Of a stretch of DNA of 64,000 nucleotides, positions 57,015-64,000 are shown piece by piece. The stretch is from the NCBI RefSeq assembly GCF_017355185.1, contig NZ_JADILJ010000008.1, forward strand, positions 49,565 through 113,564, in the 5' to 3' direction. The position numbers and the translations under genes were made by a program. Numbering within the stretch: the stretch's first letter is position 1; each line of letters opens with the position of its first letter. Origin of the DNA: Rathayibacter sp. SD072 (GTDB lineage Bacteria; Actinomycetota; Actinomycetes; Actinomycetales; Microbacteriaceae). The notes beneath the pieces are model-generated. The model made no database searches. It was given only the letters and a program-made list of their open reading frames with translations, and was not told the DNA's origin.

Positions 57015-57725
57015 ATGTCCGCCACCCTCACTCCGCTGCGCCGAGAGCGCGCGCGGGCGCTCCTGGACGAGCGGCTCGCCCGGCTCGAGCTGCAGCCGGT
57101 CGAGGCCTCCGACTCCCGCGTCGTGACGGCGATCGCCCGGGCCGCGTGGGCGCAGGCCGTGCTGCGGGCCGCGGCGTCGGCGAGCAATCTCTCCCTCGCG
57201 CACACCCGCATCGCCGTCCTCGGCGCCGGTCCGCTCGCCCGAGAGCTGGCGACCCGCACGGCGGCGATGGGCGCCCGTGTCCTCGTCGTCGGGGACGACC
57301 CGGTGGCCCTCGTCGAGCTCGCGCAGCTCGGCCTGGCCGTCTCGGTCACGGACGGCGCCCGCCTCGACGACGTCGTGCTCGCCTTCGCCACAGGGGAGCT
57401 CGATGGCGCGGTCGACGCCGGCGCGCTCGGCGGCGGCGGACCGGTGCTCGTCGTCGATGCGGCGGAGGGTGCACCCGCCGTGGCCGCGAAGACCGACTCC
57501 TCCTTCGGCCGACCCGGCATCGCGCGCATCCTCGGCACCGACCGCGAGGCCTTCGTCCTCGTCGCCCGCGACGTGGCCGACGGATCGACGCGCCGGACCC
57601 GCGAGCAGCTCTCGTCCGCCTTCTCCGCGGCGCTCGCCGAAGCGCGCGCAGCCGACCCGGGAGCCGACGGTGCCGAGCTCGCGGCCCGCGCCGACCGGGC
57701 CCTCGCCCTCGAGGTGCTCGCGTGA
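57015..57725 (+). CDS. Stand-alone Rossmann protein resembling the NAD domain of SAH hydrolase
   Basis: 236 residues, ATG with GGAG upstream. After a helical start of about 60 residues, a Rossmann-type unit begins (IAVLGAGPLARELATRTAAMGARVLVVGDDP, GxG at 70-72). Its layout follows the cofactor domain of the SAHH-like protein encoded next. No catalytic residues of SAHH are present and the usual third glycine is replaced by Ala75. It may be a structural or regulatory partner, or a divergent dehydrogenase. The stop overlaps the next start as GTGA. Confidence 0.75.
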   Translation: MSATLTPLRRERARALLDERLARLELQPVEASDSRVVTAIARAAWAQAVLRAAASASNLSLAHTRIAVLGAGPLARELATRTAAMGARVLVVGDDPVALVELAQLGLAVSVTDGARLDDVVLAFATGELDGAVDAGALGGGGPVLVVDAAEGAPAVAAKTDSSFGRPGIARILGTDREAFVLVARDVADGSTRRTREQLSSAFSAALAEARAADPGADGAELAARADRALALEVLA

Positions 57726-59008
57726 GCGGCCGCATCCGCGACGCCTCGCTCTGGCGGCAGGGCCAGGACAAGATCGACTGGGCATCCCGCTTCATGCCCG
57801 TGACCGGCAGCGTCGTCGGGCAGCTGCGCGAGAGCGGATCGATCGCGGGGCTGCGCATCGGGCTCGTCCTGGTGCTCGAGCCCAAGACCGCGACCCTCGC
57901 CCTCGAGCTCGCAGCGGCCGGTGCCGAGGTCAGCGTGATGTGCGGCGCCTCCAACACCCACGACGACACCGCGGCCGCCCTCGAGCACGCGGGAGTGAGC
58001 GTGTTCGCCCGCTCGGACGCGACCGCCGCCGAGGACCACGCCTTCGCGCTCGACCTCCTCGACCACCGGCTCGACATCCTGGTCGACGACGGCTCCTCCG
58101 TGACCCGCCTCGCGCACACCGAGCGCCCCGCCGTCTTCGAGACCCTGCGCGGCGCCACGGAGGAGACCACCAGCGGACTCCGCCCGCTGCGGGTCATGGA
58201 GCGCGAGGGCGCCCTGCGCATCCCGGTCCTCGCCGTGAACGACGCGCGCTGCAAGACGCTCTTCGACAACCGGCACGGCACCGGGCAGTCGACGCTGCTC
58301 ACGATGCTCGACCTGCTCGCCGCTCCGCTGGACCGCGCGCACGTCGTCGTGGCCGGCTTCGGCCACGTGGGCCGCGGAGTGGCGCAGCACGCCCGCGCAC
58401 TCGGCGCGCGGGTGACGGTGTCGGAGGTCGACCCGGTGCGGGCGCTGGAGGCGGTCTTCGCGGGCTACGACGTCGCTCCGCTGGAGGACGCCGCACGGAC
58501 GGCCGACCTCCTCGTGTCGGCCACCGGCATCGCGCACACGATCGACGTCGAGCACCTGCTCGCCCTGCCCGAGGGAGCAGCGGTCGCGGTGTCGGGCGGA
58601 GTGGCGCAGGAGATCGCGATCGACGCGGCCGTCGCCGCGGGCGCGGTCCGCGAGAGCATCGGCCACGCACTCGAGCGCTTCGTGCTGCCGACCGGGCGCT
58701 CGATCGTGGTGCTCGACGACGGCGGCTGCATCAACTGCACGGCGGGAGAGGGCAACCCGATCGAGATCATGGACCTCTCCTTCGGTGTGCAGGCGGCGGC
58801 GATCGACGTGCTGGCACGGGAGGCGGGGACTCTCGCTCCGGCGGTCCACCTGCTCCCACCCGAGGTCGACGACCGGGTGGCGCGCGCCAAGCTGGCCTCC
58901 CTCGGCGTCGCGATCGACAGCGCCAGCCGCGCCCAGCAGGACTTCCTCGGCAGCTGGACCCCGACGGGTCGCCGTGCCGCTCCCCAGCGCGACGGAGCGC
59001 GCTCGTGA
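57722..59008 (+). CDS. S-adenosylhomocysteine hydrolase-like protein with altered substrate site
   Basis: 428 residues. Aligning by eye with human SAHH, the redox and ribose residues are kept: Asp in LVDDGSS (122-123), Glu149 (EETTSG), Lys178, Asp182, Asn183 (NDARCKTLFDN) and the NAD motif AGFGHVGRG at 211-219. Three active-site histidines are lost (human His55, His301, His353 become about Val51, Gly293, Asn345), Thr57 becomes Glu53, and the C-terminal Lys/Tyr segment is missing. It is likely an NAD enzyme of SAHH mechanism type acting on another nucleoside-like thioether or related compound. Coupled to both neighbours. Confidence 0.82.
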   Translation: MSGRIRDASLWRQGQDKIDWASRFMPVTGSVVGQLRESGSIAGLRIGLVLVLEPKTATLALELAAAGAEVSVMCGASNTHDDTAAALEHAGVSVFARSDATAAEDHAFALDLLDHRLDILVDDGSSVTRLAHTERPAVFETLRGATEETTSGLRPLRVMEREGALRIPVLAVNDARCKTLFDNRHGTGQSTLLTMLDLLAAPLDRAHVVVAGFGHVGRGVAQHARALGARVTVSEVDPVRALEAVFAGYDVAPLEDAARTADLLVSATGIAHTIDVEHLLALPEGAAVAVSGGVAQEIAIDAAVAAGAVRESIGHALERFVLPTGRSIVVLDDGGCINCTAGEGNPIEIMDLSFGVQAAAIDVLAREAGTLAPAVHLLPPEVDDRVARAKLASLGVAIDSASRAQQDFLGSWTPTGRRAAPQRDGARS

Positions 59009-60702
59009 GCGAGCTGCTCCGCCTCGAGGGCGTCGGAGTCACCTACCGCAGCGCCACCGTGCCCGCTCTCGTCGATGCGTCCTTCTCGGTCTCGAGCGGT
59101 GAGGTCGTGCTGATCGCCGGCCCGTCGGGCTGCGGCAAGAGCACTCTGCTGCGCGTGCTCAACGGCCTCGTGCCGCGCTCGTACCGGGCCGAGGTGACGG
59201 GCCGGATCGAGGTCGAGGGCCGCGACGCCGCTCCGCTCGCCCTCCGCGACATCTCCGAGGTCGTCGGCACGCTGCTCCAGGACCCGGCGAAGCAGGTCGT
59301 GGGCCACAGCGTGCTCGCCGAGATCGCGTTCGGACTCGAGAACCGGGGCACGCCGCCGAGCGAGATCCGCGAGCGCGCCCACAGGGTCGCCGAGCGGCTC
59401 GGGCTCACGGCGCTGCTCTCCACTCCGCCGCACGAGCTCTCGGGCGGTCAGCTGCAGCTCGTCGCCTTCGCCGGGATCCTCGTGCTCGATCCGAAGGTCA
59501 TCGTGATCGACGAGCCGCTCGCCAATCTCGATCCGGATGCGGCCGACGTGCTGCTCGCCGCCGTCCGCTCCTACGTCGACGGCGGCGGCGCGGCGGTGAT
59601 CGTCGAGCACCGAGTCGACGAGGTGCTCGCCCTCGCGCCCGACCGGGTGGTCTACCTCGAGGAGGGCGGTGTCGTCTACTCGGGCGACGTCGACGGCTTC
59701 CTCGAGGTCGCGTCACCGGAGTCGGTGAAGCTGCCGTTCTCGGCGCTGCTCGCGAGCGCGTCCGGCGAGGAGGAGGCGCTGCCGGAGTCGACGCCGATCG
59801 CTCCGGGAGCCGCGGCCCGCCTGCACTTCGAGGGTGCGGAGCTCGGCTACGGAGCGCGCACGATCGTCTCGGCCGTCGAACGCCGCTTCGAGGCGGGGGA
59901 GCGCGTCGCGATCCTCGGCCGCAACGGTGCGGGCAAGTCGACCCTCATGCGCGCCGCCGTCGGGCTCGTCGCTCCGACGCGCGGACGGGTGCTGCTCGAC
60001 GCGAGGCCGGTGCACGAGCTCAGCGCCGCCGAGCTCGTCTCGACCTGCGGCTACCTGTTCCAGAACCCGGGGCAGGCGCTGTTCAGCGAGAACGTCGGCG
60101 CCGAGCTGGCCTTCGGGCCGCGCAATCTGGGTGTCCCGGAGGAGGAGATCCCCGCGATCTCGGACGCCGCGCTGCGCGCCGTCTCGCTGCACGACGTGCC
60201 CGGAATCCTGGAGAGGCCGCCGCGCACGCTGTCCTTCGGGCAGCAGCGGCGGCTGGCCGTGGCGCTGGCCCTCACGCTCCGCCCGCGCACGCTGATCCTC
60301 GACGAGCCGACCGCCGGCCAGGACGAGCGCTCGTCGCGCCACTTCCTCGACGCCGTCTGGGCGATCGAGGGCATCGACAGCGTCTACTTCATCACCCACG
60401 ACGTCGACATGGCGCTCGCGCGGGCCGACCGCGTCGTGGTCGTCGACGGCGGCGGGATCGTCGCCGACGCGACTCCGGCCGAGATCGTGCACGACCTCGA
60501 GCTGTGGCACGAGCCCGGCGAGGCCGCCGGCGGGCGCGCCGTGCTGCGCGGGACCGACTTCGTGCGCGCCGCCCGCGAGCACGGACCCGCTGCCGGACGC
60601 CTCCCGCGCCCCCTCGATCTCGCCCGGCGCCTGCGCCTCTCCCTCGACGCTCCTCACTCCCTCGACGCTCCTCCCCATCCCCTCGAAAGGACACACCCGT
60701 GA
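59005..60702 (+). CDS. ECF transporter ATPase, fused EcfA-EcfA'
   Basis: 565 residues with two complete ABC ATPase domains. The first has Walker A GPSGCGKS, signature LSGGQ and Walker B VIVIDEP; the second has GRNGAGKS, LSFGQ and LILDEP. Both retain the switch histidine (VEHRVDE, ITHDVDM). A C-terminal extension of about 40 residues follows. It powers uptake with the S and T components directly downstream. Starts within the previous stop (GTGA). Confidence 0.93.
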   Translation: MSELLRLEGVGVTYRSATVPALVDASFSVSSGEVVLIAGPSGCGKSTLLRVLNGLVPRSYRAEVTGRIEVEGRDAAPLALRDISEVVGTLLQDPAKQVVGHSVLAEIAFGLENRGTPPSEIRERAHRVAERLGLTALLSTPPHELSGGQLQLVAFAGILVLDPKVIVIDEPLANLDPDAADVLLAAVRSYVDGGGAAVIVEHRVDEVLALAPDRVVYLEEGGVVYSGDVDGFLEVASPESVKLPFSALLASASGEEEALPESTPIAPGAAARLHFEGAELGYGARTIVSAVERRFEAGERVAILGRNGAGKSTLMRAAVGLVAPTRGRVLLDARPVHELSAAELVSTCGYLFQNPGQALFSENVGAELAFGPRNLGVPEEEIPAISDAALRAVSLHDVPGILERPPRTLSFGQQRRLAVALALTLRPRTLILDEPTAGQDERSSRHFLDAVWAIEGIDSVYFITHDVDMALARADRVVVVDGGGIVADATPAEIVHDLELWHEPGEAAGGRAVLRGTDFVRAAREHGPAAGRLPRPLDLARRLRLSLDAPHSLDAPPHPLERTHP

Positions 60703-61259
60703 CCACCACCGCGACTCCCGCCCGGACCGGCCCCTGGGCCGTCTCGTCCCGCACAATCGTCTTCGGCGCCGTCGGCGCCGCTCTCTACGGCGCGCTCGGA
60801 GCCCTCAGCTTCGTGCTCCCCGGAACGATGATCTCGATCCGCCCGGCGATCGCGATCATCCCCTTCGTGGGCCTGCGCTTCGGCCCGATCGCCGGCTTCT
60901 TCACGGGCGCCGTCGGCAACGCGATCGTCGACCAGATCATGGGCTACGGATTCCTGACGTACTGGAACTGGAGCATCGCGAACGGACTCGTCGGCCTGCT
61001 CGCGGGCCTCATCGGCTACTACGCCAAGGAGCCGCGCTCGACCGGTCGTCAGGTCGTCTGGGCCGCCGCCATCGCGGTCGCCGCGGTCGTCGTGGGACTG
61101 CTCTTCACCGTCACCGACCTGCTGCTCGGCGTCACCGTGGAGTACTGGTTCTTCGGCTCCTACCTCCTCGCGATCCTCGCGACCGGCATCACCGCGGCGA
61201 TCCTGGTCCCCGTGCTCGACCGGGTCTGGAAGCCGCTCCAGAACCTCGCCGGACGCTGA
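60699..61259 (+). CDS. ECF transporter substrate-binding (S) component
   Basis: 186 residues, GTG with AAAGGA upstream, overlapping the ATPase stop. Six hydrophobic helices, with IRPAIAIIPFVGLRFGPIAGFFTGAVGNAIVD typical of S components of the ECF_trnsprt group. The substrate cannot be read from the sequence; the flanking SAHH-like and deaminase genes suggest a nucleoside-like compound. Confidence 0.88.
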   Translation: MTTTATPARTGPWAVSSRTIVFGAVGAALYGALGALSFVLPGTMISIRPAIAIIPFVGLRFGPIAGFFTGAVGNAIVDQIMGYGFLTYWNWSIANGLVGLLAGLIGYYAKEPRSTGRQVVWAAAIAVAAVVVGLLFTVTDLLLGVTVEYWFFGSYLLAILATGITAAILVPVLDRVWKPLQNLAGR

Positions 61260-61262
61260 CCG

Positions 61263-62087
61263 GTGGAGGTCTCGCCTCGATACCTCGGCGGCGACTCCTT
61301 CCTCGGCCGTCGGGATCCGCGCGTGCTCATCGTCGTGCCGGTGATGCTCGTGATCACCGCGACGCAGGTGAAGGACCTGAGGTGGATGGCGGCGCTCGCC
61401 GTGGTGGCGTTCGCCTACTACCTCAGCGCGCGGATCCCGTTCCGCGAGGTCCGCTCGAACTGGGCCGTCGTGGCCGTGTTCGTGGTGGTCTTCGCGGGGA
61501 TCAACGGGCTGATCGTCGGGGCGACGAGCTCGGGCGAGCCCGAGACGGGCGCGACGCTGTTCACCGTGCCGCTGATCGGGCTGCCGATCACGGAGGGAGC
61601 CGTCTCGTACGCGGTGAACATGCTGCTGCGCTTCCTCGCCCTGGTCGCGGTCGGATTCCCCCTGGCCTTCGCGATCCGCCCGGGCGACCTCGCGGTCGCG
61701 TTCGCACGGCTGGGAGTGCCGGCGCGCTTCGCGTACGGCATCGACCTGACCTTCAAGTTCCTGCCCAGCGCCGCCGCGAACCTGCAGGAGACGGCCGCCG
61801 CCCAGCGGCTGCGCGGCTACGAGCGCGCCGAGACCCGCAACCCGGTGCGGCGCCTGCGCGAGGTGGCCCCGCTCATGGTGCCCGTGACCATCACCTCGTT
61901 CGTCGACGCGGAGGACACGGTCGACGCGCTGGATCTGCGGGGCTTCGGCACCGCGAAGCGCACCTGGCTCCGCGAGATCCGCTACGCGCCGGCCGACTGG
62001 GCGGTGACGGCGCTCGCCGTGCTGCTCGCCGCCGCCGCCTCGGTCGCGAGCATCGCGGGGCTCATGCCGTCGGCGTGGATCCCGTGA
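61263..62087 (+). CDS. ECF transporter transmembrane (T) component
   Basis: 274 residues, GTG start. N-terminal membrane helices and a C-terminal cytoplasmic region with two X-Arg-Gly coupling motifs (QRLRGYER and LDLRGFGTAKR), which dock on the two ATPase halves. A last membrane helix ends the protein. It starts 3 bp after the S component and overlaps the next gene by 4 bp. Confidence 0.92.
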   Translation: MEVSPRYLGGDSFLGRRDPRVLIVVPVMLVITATQVKDLRWMAALAVVAFAYYLSARIPFREVRSNWAVVAVFVVVFAGINGLIVGATSSGEPETGATLFTVPLIGLPITEGAVSYAVNMLLRFLALVAVGFPLAFAIRPGDLAVAFARLGVPARFAYGIDLTFKFLPSAAANLQETAAAQRLRGYERAETRNPVRRLREVAPLMVPVTITSFVDAEDTVDALDLRGFGTAKRTWLREIRYAPADWAVTALAVLLAAAASVASIAGLMPSAWIP

Positions 62088-63343
62088 CGGGCGTCGAGGT
62101 CCATCTGGCGCCCTGGGTGGTGCCGGTGGCCGGCGAGCCGATCCGCGGCGGCGCCGTGGCGGTGCGCGGCGAGCGGATCCTCGCAGTCGGTCCGCGCGAC
62201 GAGGTCCTCGCCGAGGGGGCCGACCGGGTGCGGGAGTGGGCCGGAGTGATCACTCCGGGGCTCGTCAACGCGCACTCCCACCTGCAGTACACCTGCATGG
62301 CGGCCGTCGGCGCCGGTCGCTACGAGGGCTTCGAGGACTGGTCTCGCGCGTTCCAGGTGGTCTACGAGCAGCCCCACGACTGGGCCGCCTCGGCCGCCGA
62401 CGGACTCGCGATCGCGGTCTCGACCGGCACGACCGCGATCGCCGACATCGTCACCGACCTCGAGGCGCTGGACGTGCTCGAGGCCGGCCGCGTGCACGGC
62501 ATCGCCTACTGGGAGCTGATGAGCCTCCTCGAGGACGACTGGCGCGGCAGCGGCCGCGCGATCACCGCGGAACTCGTGCGGACTTCCGGGGTCACGCGCA
62601 TCGGCCTCTCTCCGCACGCCCCCTACTCCCTGGACACCCCGGTGCTCAGCGATCTGACCGGCCTGTCGCAGGAGCTCGGCGTGCGCCGGCACCTGCACCT
62701 GGCGGAGTCGGCGTGGGAGGCGGAGTACACGATGCACGGACGCGGCGCGCTGGCCGAGCAGTGGCGCCGCTGGGGCTACGACGGCTTCCACCTGCTCCGC
62801 AACGGCGGCAGCGCGCTCCGGCCCGTGGCCTACGCCGAGACGATCGGAGCGCTCGGCGACGACGTGCACATCGCGCACGGCATCTACGTGGACGCCGAGG
62901 ACAGGGCGACGCTGCGCCGCTCCGGCACCTCGGTCGCACTGTGCCCGCGCTCGAACGCGGTGATCGGACTCGACGAGGCGCCGGTCGCCGACTACCTGCG
63001 CGAGGGCAACGCGATCGCCGTGGGCACGGACTCGCTCTCGTCGACGCCCTCGCTGGACCTCCTCGGCGATGTCGCCGAGCTGCACCGCATCGCGCGGGAG
63101 CAGGGCTACACCGGGCGGGATCTGCACGCCCGGCTCCTGCACGCGGCGACGCTCGGCGGGGCGGTGGCGATGGGGGCGGCCGACTCGTTCGGCGCGCTGG
63201 TGCCGGGAGCCCTGGCCGACCTGGCGGTGCTCGACGTGAGCGCCGCGACCGCGGACGACGTGGTCGCCGCGATAGTGGAAGCCGGTGAGGGCACGGCCCT
63301 CGCCACGATCATCTCGGGGGAGGTCCGATGGGCGCGGAGCTGA
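62084..63343 (+). CDS. Amidohydrolase, nucleoside-deaminase-like (MtaD/MqnX/SsnA group)
   Basis: 419 residues from the GTG overlapping the ecfT stop. Metal ligands are all present: HSH in NAHSHLQYT, His-x-His and Glu in HLHLAES, His in IAHGIYVD and Asp in GTDSLSS. This matches amidohydrolase deaminases acting on adenine-type nucleosides (MTA/SAH or aminodeoxyfutalosine deaminases). The exact substrate is unknown; being last but one in the SAHH-like/ECF operon it probably deaminates the imported compound or its product. Confidence 0.85.
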   Translation: MTGVEVHLAPWVVPVAGEPIRGGAVAVRGERILAVGPRDEVLAEGADRVREWAGVITPGLVNAHSHLQYTCMAAVGAGRYEGFEDWSRAFQVVYEQPHDWAASAADGLAIAVSTGTTAIADIVTDLEALDVLEAGRVHGIAYWELMSLLEDDWRGSGRAITAELVRTSGVTRIGLSPHAPYSLDTPVLSDLTGLSQELGVRRHLHLAESAWEAEYTMHGRGALAEQWRRWGYDGFHLLRNGGSALRPVAYAETIGALGDDVHIAHGIYVDAEDRATLRRSGTSVALCPRSNAVIGLDEAPVADYLREGNAIAVGTDSLSSTPSLDLLGDVAELHRIAREQGYTGRDLHARLLHAATLGGAVAMGAADSFGALVPGALADLAVLDVSAATADDVVAAIVEAGEGTALATIISGEVRWARS

Positions 63344-63831
63344 CGGGCGAGCTGGTGGACCGGTTGAGCGTGGACGGACGCGTGCTCGAGAGCGTGCGCC
63401 GACCCGCGCTCGCCGCGTCGATGGGGCTGGAGCCGCATCCGGAGGGCGGCTGGTACCGCCGCACCTGGACCTCGCCGGAGCGGTTGACGCTGACGGCACC
63501 CGACGGCTCGGTGCGCGAACGACCGGCGGCGACGCTGATCGTGTTCCTGCTGCCGCCGGGGGAGTCCTCGGCATGGCACAGAGTGTCGTCCGCCGAGACG
63601 TGGATCTGGAACGGCCCGGGTCGGGTGGCCCTGCAGTACGGCGGGAGCGGCGAGGAGCCGGAGGACGGGGAGACCGTCGTGCTGGGATCCGCGGTCGACG
63701 GGTTCGCGGTGCAGGCGCTCGTACCGGCCGACGTCTGGCAGCGGACGCTGCCGTCGGGGGAGGCCGCGCTGGTCAGCTGCCTCGTCTCTCCGGGGTTCGA
63801 CTTCGCCGACTTCTCGATGCCGGAGGAGTGA
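63328..63831 (+). CDS. Cupin DUF985 protein
   Basis: 167 residues, ATG inside the amidohydrolase gene (16-bp overlap). Pattern of the DUF985/cupin_5 family: LEPHPEGGWYRRTW, SSAWHRVSSAETWIWNGPG and CLVSPGFDFADF. Relatives are small beta-barrels, some of them proposed sugar or nucleotide isomerases; the function is unsettled. It is the last gene of the operon. Tight overlap suggests a shared pathway. Confidence 0.88.
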   Translation: MGAELTGELVDRLSVDGRVLESVRRPALAASMGLEPHPEGGWYRRTWTSPERLTLTAPDGSVRERPAATLIVFLLPPGESSAWHRVSSAETWIWNGPGRVALQYGGSGEEPEDGETVVLGSAVDGFAVQALVPADVWQRTLPSGEAALVSCLVSPGFDFADFSMPEE

Positions 63832-63879
63832 CGGGGCGGTCCTCGAGGAGACGGACCCCAGAAGTTCTCCGCCGTCGAC

Positions 63880-63907
63880 TTGACACGGCCCGCGGGTGTG
63901 CTAAGTT
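63880..63907 (+). promoter_or_regulatory. Strong housekeeping promoter at the window end
   Basis: A perfect TTGACA -35 and TAAGTT -10 with a 16-bp spacer. No gene begins in the remaining about 90 bp, so it drives a gene beyond the window with a long leader that includes a CTGCAGTGCAG palindrome near 63969. Confidence 0.65.
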
Positions 63908-64000
63908 ATTCGAGTTGCCAACGGCCGGAACGGTCGCCGCGAGAGCGGTTCGATAGTCCCGGTGATCTGCAGTGCAGGTCCTAGCGCAACAGCAACAGAA

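Overview
The window is about 64 kb of high-GC DNA around the chromosomal replication origin of an actinobacterium. Gene order (fhaA-fhaB-pstP-rodA-pbpA-pknA-pknB / sortase E / crgA / gyrA-gyrB-DUF721-recF-gnd-dnaN-oriC-dnaA / rpmH-rnpA-yidD-yidC-jag-rsmG-parA-parB / trxA-trxB / murJ / CCA transferase / rpsF-ssb-rpsR-rplI-dnaB), frequent GTG starts, an ECF transporter with fused ATPases and a dispersed REP-like palindrome point to Microbacteriaceae. The genus is not certain; a Rathayibacter-like organism is plausible.

Layout. 1-8.9 kb: cell-wall and division signalling operon (FHA proteins, PP2C phosphatase, RodA, PBP, two Ser/Thr kinases). 9-19 kb: an AraC-type regulator, pabA/trpG, a 52-residue membrane protein, class E sortase, crgA, a PrmC-like methyltransferase, a 0.6 kb gene-free DnaA-box region, rhomboid protease, cyclophilin, Nudix, a thioredoxin-like protein, a lipoprotein, an AT-richer fic gene and two tRNAs. 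19-31 kb (minus strand): DUF3566, gyrA, gyrB, DUF721, recF, gnd, dnaN, oriC (28803-29493) and dnaA. 31-39.5 kb: rpmH to parB, then ddl and an aminotransferase, with six parS sites. 39.5-47.4 kb: trxA/trxB, a Pr6Pr membrane protein, murJ, DUF6049 and CCA transferase. 47.6-51.5 kb: ribosomal protein/ssb operon and dnaB. 51.7-56.8 kb: LLM oxidoreductase, two divergent LacI regulators and a wall-anchored DUF3494 protein with a long VTPT repeat. 57-63.8 kb: a tightly coupled seven-gene operon.

The most novel candidate is that last operon (57015-63831). It holds a lone Rossmann protein, an S-adenosylhomocysteine-hydrolase-like enzyme, an ECF transporter (fused EcfA-A', S, T), an amidohydrolase/deaminase and a DUF985 cupin. 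The SAHH-like enzyme keeps its NAD and redox residues but has lost three active-site histidines and the C-terminal Lys/Tyr segment. This suggests uptake and breakdown of a nucleoside-like compound other than SAH.

Other points of interest: two DnaA-box clusters outside oriC (13.1-13.4 kb, and 49.5-49.7 kb just before dnaB); a parA start codon inside a parS palindrome; REP-like repeats inserted in the dnaA-dnaN interval; a set of seven genes whose -10 box lies 6-7 nt before the start codon (likely leaderless mRNAs); and a LAXTG wall-sorting signal matching the class E sortase in the same window.
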